Below, piece by piece: positions 1 through 6,957 of a stretch of 7,018 nt of DNA (within the stretch, counting starts at the first letter, position 1; each line of letters begins with the position of its first letter). Below the pieces are notes generated by a model. The model worked only from the letters and a program-made list of their open reading frames with translations, had not been told where the DNA came from and ran no database searches. The DNA is taken from positions 1 through 7,018 of the forward strand of contig QNDP01000063.1 in the NCBI GenBank assembly GCA_003645975.1, in the 5' to 3' direction. This DNA is from Candidatus Hydrothermota bacterium. Lineage in GTDB: Bacteria > Hydrothermota > Hydrothermia > B15-G9. The translations under genes were made by a program, and so were the position numbers.

Positions 1-2735
1 AGATGGCGGTCTATGTGCCGATTTCACCCGAAGCGCTGGCCGAGAACATGATGCTCCTACTTTCGCCTTACAACATCCTATCGCCTGCACATGGCAAACC
101 GCTGGCAGCGCCTACCCGCGACATGGTCATCGGTCTCCACTACCTCACGAAAGTGAGACCCGGCGCTAAGGGCGAAGGCAAGCTCTTCTCATCGGTCGAT
201 GAGGTGAGACTCGCTTATGAACACCGCTACATCGACCTGCATGCTTTGATCAAAGTGCCTATCGACGGAAAAATCATCGAAACGACTTACGGACGCATCA
301 TCTTCAACGAAATTTTGCCTGAAGAGCTTCGCAAAGAACTCGGTTTCGTGAACGAGGAGCAGAACAAGAAGACATTGGCCGCACTTGTCGGAAAGGCCCA
401 CAAGCTGCTCGGAAGCATCAAGACTGCTGAATTCCTTGACCGTTTGAAGGATTGCGGCTTCCTCTATGCCACACTTTCCGGTTTGACCTTCGGAATCGAG
501 GACATGGTGGTCCCTCCGGAGAAGAAGGCGATAATCGACGAAGCGATGCGCAAACGGGACGATGTCGAGGAGGCCTATCGCAAAGGCCTGATCTCACGAA
601 TCGAGAGATACCAGAAGATTCTGGACATTTGGACTGAGGCGACCGAACGTGTGAAAGATGCAATGCTCAAACGCATGAAGGAAGACCGTCATGGATTCAA
701 CCCGATCTGGATGAGCGTCTATTCCGGTGCTCGTGGTAACGAGGATCAGGTCAGGCAGATCTCCGGAATGCGTGGCTTGATGGCAAGACCCGCGAAGGCG
801 AAGGATGTGGTCGGAGAATTCATCGAGACGCCGATCATCTCGAACTTCAAAGAGGGCTTGAATGTGCTCGAATACTTCATCTCGACTCACGGCGCCCGTA
901 AGGGACTGTCCGACACAGCGTTGAAGACAGCGAACGCCGGACACCTGACCCGAAGGCTTGTCGATGTCGCTCAGGAAGTTGTTGTTACTATGGAAGATTG
1001 CGGCACGGTCATGGGACGCCGAATGACTGCACTCAAAGAGGGCGAGACCATTATCGAGCCGCTGCGCGAGCGCATCGTCGGCCGTGTGGCACTCGAAGAT
1101 GTCTATGACCCAACGACGGGCGAAGTCATTGTCAAGGAAGGCGAGGAGATCACGGAAGCCGCCGCTGCACGAATCGAGGAGGCCGGCATCGAGGAGGTCG
1201 AAGTCCGTTCCGTGCTCCGTTGCAAGGCGAAACATGGCGTCTGTGCAAAATGTTACGGCCGAAATCTGGCGACCGGCCGCATGGTCGAAATCGGTGAGGC
1301 GGTCGGCGTCATTGCAGCCCAATCGATCGGTGAGCCGGGCACTCAGTTGACGCTGAGGACATTCCACACCGGCGGCGCAGCCGAGCGTATCGCTGAGATC
1401 GCAAAACACATAGCTCCTTTCGATGCAGTGGTCAAATTCGAGAACCTTGAGACCGCCAAGCGACCGAGCGGGGAAGTCGTCTCCCTCTCAAAGAAGGGAT
1501 GCATGATCCTCGAGGAAATCGGTGGATCGAACCGTGTCCGTAGGTTCAATGTGCCTTACGGTTCTGTTCTGCTTGTCTCAAACGGTCAGGAAGTCAAGAA
1601 GGGCGAAACACTTTGTGAATGGGAGCCTTACTCGCTGCCCATTCTGGCCAAAAAAGGTGGCATGGTCGTATTCGTCGATCTGATCGAGGGTATTACGCTT
1701 CGTGAAACCGTCGAGGAAGGCAAAATTGAGCGTGTGGTTATGATGGACAGGCATAAACGCCACTTCCCGAAAATCGTTATCGTCGATCCGGAAACCGGCG
1801 AAGTGCGTGAGGAGATACATCTGGTCAAAGATGCTCGACTTGCTGTCCATGAGGAGGAGATTGTTCAACCGGGCGCTTTGATAGCGCGTGTGCCTCGTGA
1901 GGTCGGCAAGACACGCGACATCACCGGCGGACTGCCAAGGGTCGAGGAGCTGTTTGAAGCCCGTTCCCCGAGCGACAAAGCGATCGTTTCGGAGATCGAC
2001 GGCATCGTCAAGATCGAAGGACCTGAACGCGGTTACTACCGCATCAAGGTGATTCCAGAAGTCGGTGAGACTAAAGAGTATCTGGTGCCTTACGGCCGTT
2101 ACCTCTTGGTCGGCGACGGCGAACGCATCCAAGCCGGTGAGCCGCTCACTACGGGACCAATCGACCCGCACGACATCCTCAGAATCAAAGGAAAGGACTA
2201 TGTGCAGGAGTTCTTGCTCGACCAGATTCAGGAAGTCTATCGACTTTCAGGTGTTAAGATCGACGACAAACACATCGAGGTCATCGTGCATCAGATGATG
2301 CGCAAGGTGAGGATCGAGGACTCCGGCGACACGAAGTTGGTCGAGGGTGAGATCGTCGATGCCTACAAGGTCGAAGAGGAGAACGAGAAGGTGCAGAAGC
2401 GTGGTGGAAAACCAGCACAGTATCGACCAATCCTGTTGGGCATTACGCGCTCATCGTTGACGACCGATAGCTTCATCGCAGCGGCAAGCTTCCAAGAGAC
2501 CACGAAGGTGCTTGCACAGGCAGCCATCTCAGGCGCTTACGATGAACTCAGAGGGCTCAAGGAAAATGTGATCATCGGCAGTCTTGTGCCGAGCGGAACC
2601 GGTTTGCGGAAATACCGAGACCTTGAGGTCAAAGTTGAAGAGGTGGTCGAAGAGAAGGTGGCGGTGCCGGAGAAAGCCGCTGCTTCTGCACAGGCAGCGG
2701 TCGCAGACGGAGGCGGCAAATCCTCTAAGGAATAG
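1..2735 (+). CDS. rpoC: DNA-directed RNA polymerase subunit beta-prime, C-terminal ~910 residues (5' end outside window)
   Basis: Catalytic large subunit of bacterial RNA polymerase. The frame is open from base 3; the first Met belongs to the conserved DxDGDQMAVHVP-type segment, so it is internal and not the start. The catalytic NADFDGD loop lies just off the left edge. Visible in order (fragment numbering): '[10 protein letters not shown]' at 24-33; bridge helix around 288-325 with '[17 protein letters not shown]'; zinc site Cys333, Cys407, Cys414, Cys417, whose spacing equals that of E. coli C814/C888/C895/C898; trigger loop at about 432-458 ('[16 protein letters not shown]'); an SI3-like insertion at about 459-635; '[17 protein letters not shown]' at 638-654; and the C-terminal '[16 protein letters not shown]' at 829-844. 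It ends in an acidic then Ala/Gly-rich tail (about 872-910) that looks lineage-specific. rpoB is expected upstream. Stop TAG is at 2733-2735. GC is clearly higher than in the methyltransferase gene (39 of 60 bases in 1261-1320). Confidence 0.98.
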   Translation, partial: MAVYVPISPEALAENMMLLLSPYNILSPAHGKPLAAPTRDMVIGLHYLTKVRPGAKGEGKLFSSVDEVRLAYEHRYIDLHALIKVPIDGKIIETTYGRIIFNEILPEELRKELGFVNEEQNKKTLAALVGKAHKLLGSIKTAEFLDRLKDCGFLYATLSGLTFGIEDMVVPPEKKAIIDEAMRKRDDVEEAYRKGLISRIERYQKILDIWTEATERVKDAMLKRMKEDRHGFNPIWMSVYSGARGNEDQVRQISGMRGLMARPAKAKDVVGEFIETPIISNFKEGLNVLEYFISTHGARKGLSDTALKTANAGHLTRRLVDVAQEVVVTMEDCGTVMGRRMTALKEGETIIEPLRERIVGRVALEDVYDPTTGEVIVKEGEEITEAAAARIEEAGIEEVEVRSVLRCKAKHGVCAKCYGRNLATGRMVEIGEAVGVIAAQSIGEPGTQLTLRTFHTGGAAERIAEIAKHIAPFDAVVKFENLETAKRPSGEVVSLSKKGCMILEEIGGSNRVRRFNVPYGSVLLVSNGQEVKKGETLCEWEPYSLPILAKKGGMVVFVDLIEGITLRETVEEGKIERVVMMDRHKRHFPKIVIVDPETGEVREEIHLVKDARLAVHEEEIVQPGALIARVPREVGKTRDITGGLPRVEELFEARSPSDKAIVSEIDGIVKIEGPERGYYRIKVIPEVGETKEYLVPYGRYLLVGDGERIQAGEPLTTGPIDPHDILRIKGKDYVQEFLLDQIQEVYRLSGVKIDDKHIEVIVHQMMRKVRIEDSGDTKLVEGEIVDAYKVEEENEKVQKRGGKPAQYRPILLGITRSSLTTDSFIAAASFQETTKVLAQAAISGAYDELRGLKENVIIGSLVPSGTGLRKYRDLEVKVEEVVEEKVAVPEKAAASAQAAVADGGGKSSKE

Positions 2736-2754
2736 CGGACTTCTGTCCGGTTTT
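2736..2754 (+). terminator. Weak hairpin directly after the rpoC stop
   Basis: A five-base stem CGGAC/GTCCG (2736-2740 and 2745-2749) with a TTCT loop begins at the first base after the stop codon. It is followed by G and then TTTT. It could be a minor first terminator in tandem with the stronger one about 20 bases downstream, or it may just protect the 3' end. The stem is short and the T-run is only four bases. Confidence 0.35.
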
Positions 2755-2769
2755 GAACACAAACCGAAT

Positions 2770-2798
2770 GCGGGGCGGTTTCGCCCCGCTTTTTGTTT
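2770..2798 (+). terminator. Strong Rho-independent terminator of the rpoC transcript
   Basis: A perfect eight-base GC-only stem GCGGGGCG/CGCCCCGC (2770-2777 and 2782-2789) with a four-base GTTT loop is followed at once by TTTTT, G, TTT. It lies 34 bases past the rpoC stop and has the classic intrinsic-terminator form. Read on the minus strand, no comparable T-run follows the stem, so it is unlikely to terminate the convergent MFS transcript. Confidence 0.93.
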
Positions 2799-2813
2799 GT
2801 CGCCCTTTGAGAG

Positions 2814-2845
2814 GACACCGCAGCGAACCTCGACGCCGCTGTGTC
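2814..2845. repeat. Imperfect inverted repeat between convergent genes
   Basis: GACAC-cgc-AGCG (2814-2825) can pair with CGCTGTGTC (2837-2845) around an 11-base loop, giving nine pairs with a three-base bulge. No T-run follows on either strand, so it is not a standard terminator. It is the only structure of note in 2799-3008, apart from a smaller five-pair hairpin GGCAG/CTGCC at 2907-2919. I see no gene in that stretch. The minus-strand MFS transcript could end here by another route, such as Rho. Confidence 0.3.
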
Positions 2846-3008
2846 TTACACCGATTTCACATCGACCTTATTGGTAGAATTGCAAATTTGAAGACGGTGA
2901 TTTTGGGGCAGAAACTGCCAAAGTCGAACTCAACGATAGCCACTCTCAGAGCTGCTGAACATCTCTCCAAATACCTTCATGGTGCTTGGGTTTCAAAATG
3001 CTTGCGGC

Positions 3009-4193
3009 CTATCCGACCTCCTTCTGGCTTTTCACAAATGTCAGAATGCCGACAGCCGCTATTGCGGAAGTTATTGCTCCATAAGCGAAAGGCGCATAAG
3101 CTCCGACCTTGTCCCACAGAACACCTGCGATCAGACTGGCCGGTAACAACGAGAGTCCCATAGCGGTGTGATAGATGCCGTAAGCTGTCCCAAGTCTCTC
3201 TTGAGGCACGAAATCCGCAACGATCGCTCTCCCAACACCTTCGACCATGGCGTAGTAAAGCCCATAAACCGCAAACAGAAGCAACACGAAAGATTTTGAG
3301 CCTGCGACTGCAAGTCCAAGATACACAAGTGCAAAGACGATGTAGCCCATTCCAAGCACATTCTTGCGCGGAACTCTGTCGGAAAGTGTGCCCATCGGTG
3401 TTGCAAAGATCGCATAGACTATGTTGAAAATCATGTAAAGCCCAACTGTTGAAGATGTCGAGAATCCGATGTTGCGGGCGCGCAAAATGATGAATGTATC
3501 GCTCGAATTTCCTATCGCAAAGATTATCGAAAACAGAAGGAAGATTTTGAATTGAGTACTAAACCCTTTGAGCGACAATTTGGGACGGGATTTCTCCGCT
3601 TCAGGGGATAACTTTCTTTGAGGCTCTTTGACAAAGATGAGCAGCACGAGCACGGCGATGGCGCCCGGAATCGCTGTTAGATAGAAAACTGTGCGATAGC
3701 CGTAATGGAAAGCAGCGAACAATGTGAAAGTGATCAACGGTCCCAATATTGCCCCCAAAGTGTCAAGTGTTCGATGGAGTCCAAAGGCTGTGCCACGCAC
3801 CGATTGGTCAACGGACTCGGCAATCAAGGCATCTCGTGGTGAGGTCCGAATACCTTTGCCTATGCGGTCGGATACCTTTGCGATGAACACATGAAGCCAA
3901 TGTGTGGAGAATCCCATCAACGGCTTGGCTATGTTTGAGATCGAGTAACCGATAACCACAAGCACCTTCCGACGCTTCATGATGTCCGAGAGATACCCTG
4001 AAAATACCTTCAAAAGGCTTGCAGTGGCCTCCGCCACTCCTTCGATGAGTCCGATAGCTGTAACGGGAGCGTGGAGCAACTCCCTGAGAAACAGAGGGAT
4101 AATCGGGTAGATCATCTCCGAAGAGATGTCAGTAAAAAATGAGACAATGCCAAGCCAAATGACATTCTTGGGAATCCTGCGTTTTTCGGCCAT
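3009..4193 (-). CDS. MFS transporter, MJ1317-like type, substrate unknown
   Basis: Major facilitator superfamily permease of the inner membrane, 394 aa, about the usual 12-helix length. Hydrophobic segments alternate with short loops, and a charged central loop (about 190-212) separates two six-helix halves. Family signs: 'FFTDISSEMIYPIIPLFL' in helix 1 (19-36); motif A-like 'GYLSDIMKRRKVLV' (66-79) and its second-half echo 'GTLSDRVPRKNVL' (268-280); 'DRIGKGIRTSPRDALIA' (109-125); 'GTAFGLHRTLDTLGAILGP' (134-152). This motif set is typical of the widespread MJ1317-like group (my recollection of the family), whose substrates are mostly undefined. Drug or metabolite export is possible but cannot be read from sequence. 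The start ATG (4193-4191) is preceded by GAAGGAG with seven bases spacing, so this start is well supported. It lies 124 bases downstream of hflX on the same strand, so it may be transcribed with it or from its own promoter in the gap. Confidence 0.9.
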   Translation of the reverse strand: MAEKRRIPKNVIWLGIVSFFTDISSEMIYPIIPLFLRELLHAPVTAIGLIEGVAEATASLLKVFSGYLSDIMKRRKVLVVIGYSISNIAKPLMGFSTHWLHVFIAKVSDRIGKGIRTSPRDALIAESVDQSVRGTAFGLHRTLDTLGAILGPLITFTLFAAFHYGYRTVFYLTAIPGAIAVLVLLIFVKEPQRKLSPEAEKSRPKLSLKGFSTQFKIFLLFSIIFAIGNSSDTFIILRARNIGFSTSSTVGLYMIFNIVYAIFATPMGTLSDRVPRKNVLGMGYIVFALVYLGLAVAGSKSFVLLLFAVYGLYYAMVEGVGRAIVADFVPQERLGTAYGIYHTAMGLSLLPASLIAGVLWDKVGAYAPFAYGAITSAIAAVGILTFVKSQKEVG

Positions 4194-4209
4194 TTTTGTC
4201 TCCTTCCGT

Positions 4210-4240
4210 TTTGAGTGTTTTTTAGAAGACTGCGCTCAAA
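4210..4240. repeat. Small inverted repeat upstream of the MFS gene
   Basis: TTTGAG (4210-4215) and CTCAAA (4235-4240) are exact inverted copies separated by 19 bases. They sit 17-47 bases upstream of the MFS start. They might be half-sites for a regulator or simply chance. The 4194-4317 gap contains no convincing terminator after hflX (no GC stem with a T-run on the minus strand) and no clear -35/-10 pair. A TTGCAA occurs on the minus strand but no TATAAT-like partner lies at the right distance. Confidence 0.25.
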
Positions 4241-4317
4241 GACCACCGAAAATTGAGAAATTGCAACTCTGTAAACCACAAAGATGTCGATGGGACAACA
4301 CCGTTGCTAAAACTTAT

Positions 4318-5493
4318 TTACCCTTCAGCAACTTTGAACATGCCTTTTGAACTCGATAAGCTCTTGGATTTTAAACCTTTGAAGATTTCAAGCAGTCTGT
4401 TTTTGATGACTTCTTTCAACTCCTCAATGCCTTCGCCGCTTCGAGCGGACACGAAAACGGCATCAGAATACTCGGACGATAAGCGTTCGATGGCTGTCCT
4501 ATCGAGCAATAGATCGATTTTGTTGAACACACGAATGAGCGGCTTATCGCCGCAACCTATCTCTTCGAGGGTCTTTTCAACTATCTCGATCCGCCCCGAA
4601 AGCCGCGAACTCGTGATGTCGATGACATGGAGCAACAAATCGGCCTCTCGAACCACTCCGAGAGTCGCACGGAACGACGCAACGAGGCTGGGAGGCAAGT
4701 CCTCTATGAAACCGACGGTATCGGAGAGAACCACTGGTTTGGGCATGTCTTCGATGTAAAAAATGCGCGTTGTCGCATCGAGTGTAGCAAAAAGTTTATC
4801 TTCTACAAGGACATCCGCTTTCGTGAGTCGATTCATAATGCTCGACTTGCCCGTGTTTGTGTATCCCACAAGTGAAACTTTCAAAATCTCTTTTCTGCGC
4901 TTCCTTTGAATCTCCTTTGTCCGCTCGATTTTTTCGAGTTCACGCTCAAGATGTCGTATTCTGCGGGAGATATGAAATCTATCTTCCTCAAGTTTCTTTT
5001 CGCCGGGGCCCCGTGTTCCGATACCGCCACCGAGACGGGAAAGTTCTCGGCCGCGTCCCACAAGTTTCGACAGTCGATAGCGAAGTTGTGCAAGTTCAAC
5101 CTGTATCTTTGCTTCAGCCGTTTTCGCATGTTGCGCAAAGATATCCATGATTATTTCGGTTCTATCCAACACCTTGCATTTGAGCAACTTTTCGAGATTT
5201 CGGGTTTGAGAGGGTGAGAGCTCACAATCGAACACAACCAGATCAATGCCAAAATCTTGGACTATTCTGGCGATCTCCTGTGCCTTGCCTCGACCGATAT
5301 AAAAAGACGGATCGATCTTGTCTCGAATTTGGATAATTTTTTCAAAGACCTCAGCTCCTGCGGTTTCGGTAAGCTGGGCAAGCTCTTCAAGTCGATCAAT
5401 TTCATGCCATCGCTCCTGTGAGGAAAGCGCAAGTCCAACGATGAGCGCGCGCTCCTTCCGACTCTCCTGTGTCAAGTCTATCAATTTCTTCAT
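4318..5493 (-). CDS. hflX: GTPase HflX (ribosome-associated, translation factor class)
   Basis: HflX binds the 50S subunit and, in studied bacteria, splits or rescues stalled ribosomes under heat or antibiotic stress using GTP. The length is 391 aa from the ATG chosen here. Domains: N-terminal HflX domain (about 1-150) with 'DPSFYIGRGKAQEI'; helical linker 'DRTEIIMDIFAQHAKTAEAK' onward (about 110-145); glycine-rich 'GGGIGTRGPGE' (155-165); a basic coiled-coil stretch (170-202); then the GTPase. G1 'GYTNTGKSS' is at 210-218, switch I 'LFATLDATTR' at 234-243, G3 'DTVGF' at 258-262, G4 'NKID' at 324-327 and G5 'SAR' at 349-351. All G motifs are intact. The start is ATG at 5493-5491, which overlaps the methyltransferase stop as ATGA. 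An in-frame TTG at 5517 would add eight residues but has no better Shine-Dalgarno. No AGGAG-like site precedes the ATG, so translation probably depends on ribosomes finishing the upstream gene. Stop TAA is at 4320-4318. Confidence 0.96.
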   Translation of the reverse strand: MKKLIDLTQESRKERALIVGLALSSQERWHEIDRLEELAQLTETAGAEVFEKIIQIRDKIDPSFYIGRGKAQEIARIVQDFGIDLVVFDCELSPSQTRNLEKLLKCKVLDRTEIIMDIFAQHAKTAEAKIQVELAQLRYRLSKLVGRGRELSRLGGGIGTRGPGEKKLEEDRFHISRRIRHLERELEKIERTKEIQRKRRKEILKVSLVGYTNTGKSSIMNRLTKADVLVEDKLFATLDATTRIFYIEDMPKPVVLSDTVGFIEDLPPSLVASFRATLGVVREADLLLHVIDITSSRLSGRIEIVEKTLEEIGCGDKPLIRVFNKIDLLLDRTAIERLSSEYSDAVFVSARSGEGIEELKEVIKNRLLEIFKGLKSKSLSSSKGMFKVAEG

Positions 5494-6533
5494 GGCTTGT
5501 AGAGTCTTGTTTGGCAAAATTGCATCTTTTTTGATGCGCTTTCGGCAATTTCCGGATTTATTTCGTATCCGACCCCATTTCTTCCCAAGTCTCTGGCAGC
5601 TACCAGCGTAGTGCCAGAGCCGAGAAATGGATCTAAAACTGTTTCACCGACATAGCTGAACGCCTTTATCAACCGATATGGAAGTTCGTAAGGGAAAGGC
5701 GCCGGGTGAGAACGCCTATCACCGCTCCCTTCGGGCTTCATAAGCCATACATCGCTCTTTTTTAAAGACAGCCAGAACTCTTTGTCTAACTTGGATTTTT
5801 CTTTTTGTTCAGGTGTCAGATGAGCATATTTTCTGTAATTTTTGGGAGCAGGCTTCTCAAATTCGAGGATGAACTCATGGGCGTAGTTTATCAAAATGTT
5901 TCCGGGATAGGGATATGTTCCAAAATGTGCCCTAACCGAATTTGTTTTGTGCCAAATTATTTCGCGGCGAAAAATGAATCCGATTTTTTCGCATAAATCG
6001 ATGGTGCGTCCCACAATGTTGAGGCTTTTAAAACCGCTGGCCGTCCTAACAGGCAAATTCATCACATTTATAAACGCCTTGCGCCCGGGCTGTAATACCC
6101 GATAAGCCTCTCTCCAAACCTTGCTTATCTCAAAGAACCACTCGTCGAGGTCATGAATGTTACCCAGATCTCCTTCGATAGGTTCTCTCGAATACATCTT
6201 GGCATTGAAGTATGGGGGCGATGTGATGACTAAATGAATTGAATCGTTTTTTAATTCCGACATGTCCCTTGCATCTTTAACATAGATAACTTGAACTGTG
6301 GAATTTACTTTTAAATTGTAAAGTTTGGGGAAAGATTTTTTATGAACAACTTGGTTAAAACGTTTTTCAATCTTCACAACATCTTCAAGTCTAAATCTAT
6401 ACTGCCCACTCGGGGCTTTATAGGCGTTTAATTCTCCCCTTTTCACGAGTTCATGCACACTTGCCACATCTATACCCAGATATTTTGCCACCTCAATAGC
6501 GGACAGATAATTTCTTTTGCCAAACTCATTCAT
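5490..6533 (-). CDS. Site-specific DNA methyltransferase (beta class, N4-cytosine or N6-adenine) with N-terminal excisionase-like HTH
   Basis: Transfers methyl from S-adenosylmethionine to an exocyclic amino group in DNA. Length 347 aa. Residues about 8-58 ('YLSAIEVAKYLGIDVASVHE', then a winged-type 'SGQYRFRLEDVVK') match MerR/excisionase-type helix-turn-helix domains. The catalytic motif IV 'TSPPY' is at 104-108. A variable, likely target-recognition region spans about 195-270. 'HPAPFPYELPYRLI' (276-289) is motif X-like. The SAM-binding motif I 'DPFLGSGTT' is at 301-309, followed by 'GYEINPE' (322-328). Motif IV before motif I is the beta-class order. SPPY rather than DPPY leans to N4-cytosine but does not settle it. 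The recognition site cannot be predicted. ATG at 6533 has AGAGG five bases upstream. No endonuclease gene adjoins it in this window, so it may be solitary. Base composition is AT-rich (21 of 60 GC in 6241-6300), suggesting acquisition. The stop overlaps the hflX start by four bases. Confidence 0.92.
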   Translation of the reverse strand: MNEFGKRNYLSAIEVAKYLGIDVASVHELVKRGELNAYKAPSGQYRFRLEDVVKIEKRFNQVVHKKSFPKLYNLKVNSTVQVIYVKDARDMSELKNDSIHLVITSPPYFNAKMYSREPIEGDLGNIHDLDEWFFEISKVWREAYRVLQPGRKAFINVMNLPVRTASGFKSLNIVGRTIDLCEKIGFIFRREIIWHKTNSVRAHFGTYPYPGNILINYAHEFILEFEKPAPKNYRKYAHLTPEQKEKSKLDKEFWLSLKKSDVWLMKPEGSGDRRSHPAPFPYELPYRLIKAFSYVGETVLDPFLGSGTTLVAARDLGRNGVGYEINPEIAESASKKMQFCQTRLYKP

Positions 6534-6572
6534 AGCGACCTCTTCGAGCGATATTTTCGCAAGTTAATCAAA

Positions 6573-6601
6573 ATTATAGACCAAAATTTGAGGGCGGTGC
6601 A
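6573..6601 (-). promoter_or_regulatory. Candidate promoter of the methyltransferase-hflX operon
   Basis: A perfect TATAAT is read on the minus strand at 6578-6573, 39 bases before the methyltransferase ATG. At 17 bases spacing the -35 position reads TGCACC (6601-6596), a poor match, so the promoter may be weak or need an activator. A second perfect minus-strand TATAAT lies at 6643-6638 in the same local context (GTCTATAAT), also without a good -35. Either could drive the operon. Confidence 0.4.
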
Positions 6602-6621
6602 TTTCACGAGTTATTAGTCAT

Positions 6622-6896
6622 TCAGTTTGGAGTATTTATTATAGACGGCAAAGTATCAATAAAATGCATCCTCTACATCCTCCCAACCCTTGTATAGCTA
6701 ATCATCCTATCCTTAGCTCGCTCCGTCGCCACCCACCTATCAATTCCCGCTGTCTCAATCGGGATCTCTATTCTAACCTCAAATATATCACAGCCTTATA
6801 AATTTCCCAGTCCCATTTCTATGATCTTCATTGAAAAATCCACATCACTAACTAAACCTATGACCGAACTATTGTTCTGACCCCAGATTCGGAGAG
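6622..6896 (-). other. Intergenic stretch with a coding-like but stop-interrupted minus-strand frame; possible gene relic
   Basis: The space between the methyltransferase and the ferredoxin promoter holds no intact gene. On the minus strand it is purine-rich, and one frame reads like protein. ATG at 6831 gives an 11-residue peptide ending at TAA (6798-6796). The same frame then reads 40 codons ('FEVRIEIPIETAGIDRWVAT' within it) to TAG (6675-6673), then 16 more to TGA (6624-6622). The frame is also open upstream of the ATG to at least 6900. This could be a decayed gene or mobile-element fragment, or chance. I recognise no family. A short inverted repeat TCCCG/CGGGA lies at 6745-6764. Confidence 0.25.
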
Positions 6897-6925
6897 TTGC
6901 AATAGAATTTATCAATTGATATAAT
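6897..6925 (+). promoter_or_regulatory. Near-consensus sigma70 promoter of the ferredoxin gene
   Basis: TTGCAA (-35, 6897-6902) and a perfect TATAAT (-10, 6920-6925) are separated by exactly 17 bases. Transcription would begin near A6932, leaving a leader of about 26 bases before the start codon at 6958. The position directly in front of a well-placed Shine-Dalgarno supports the call. Confidence 0.85.
6910..6921. promoter_or_regulatory. 12-base perfect palindrome in the ferredoxin promoter; candidate operator
   Basis: TATCAATTGATA is a perfect palindrome in the spacer, and it overlaps the first two bases of the -10 box. A dimeric repressor bound here would block RNA polymerase. No regulator is identifiable from the window. 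An AT-rich palindrome this short can also arise by chance. Confidence 0.4.
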
Positions 6926-6945
6926 AACGGCACTCATTGAAAAGC

Positions 6946-6952
6946 AAGGAGG
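6946..6952 (+). promoter_or_regulatory. Strong Shine-Dalgarno that decides the ferredoxin start
   Basis: AAGGAGG is fully complementary to the 16S rRNA tail. Two ATG codons follow back to back. The first (6955) is only two bases away, too close, while the second (6958) has a usable spacing of five bases. The second is therefore taken as the start. Confidence 0.8.
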
Positions 6953-6957
6953 GAATG

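Noticed and set aside
594..1409. A 271-codon open frame on the minus strand inside rpoC
   Set aside because: It is the antisense shadow of a strongly conserved part of beta-prime, covering the bridge helix and zinc site. It has no recognisable domain, and its openness follows from rpoC codon bias.
1578..2171. A 197-codon minus-strand open frame inside rpoC
   Set aside because: Antisense shadow of the SI3-like and following region; no family resemblance and no plausible start signals.
2770..2789. rpoC terminator acting in both directions
   Set aside because: On the minus strand the stem is followed by ATTCGGTTTG, not a T-run, and it lies over 200 bases past the MFS stop.
2753..3163. A 136-codon plus-strand open frame after rpoC
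   Set aside because: It runs through the rpoC terminator hairpin and into the 3' end of the MFS gene on the other strand, and its composition is not protein-like.
4253..4759. A 168-codon plus-strand open frame
   Set aside because: Almost all of it is antisense to the conserved GTPase domain of hflX.
5494..5517. TTG start at 5517 extending HflX by eight residues
   Set aside because: The ATG at 5493 gives a normal HflX N-terminus and the common ATGA overlap. The TTG has no Shine-Dalgarno.
6955..6957. First ATG as the ferredoxin start
   Set aside because: Only two bases separate it from the AAGGAGG, too close for efficient initiation compared with the next codon.
6534..6957. CRISPR array, tRNA or riboswitch in the divergent intergenic region
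   Set aside because: No regularly spaced repeats, no cloverleaf with an acceptor end, and no recognisable aptamer core. The ferredoxin leader is only about 26 bases.
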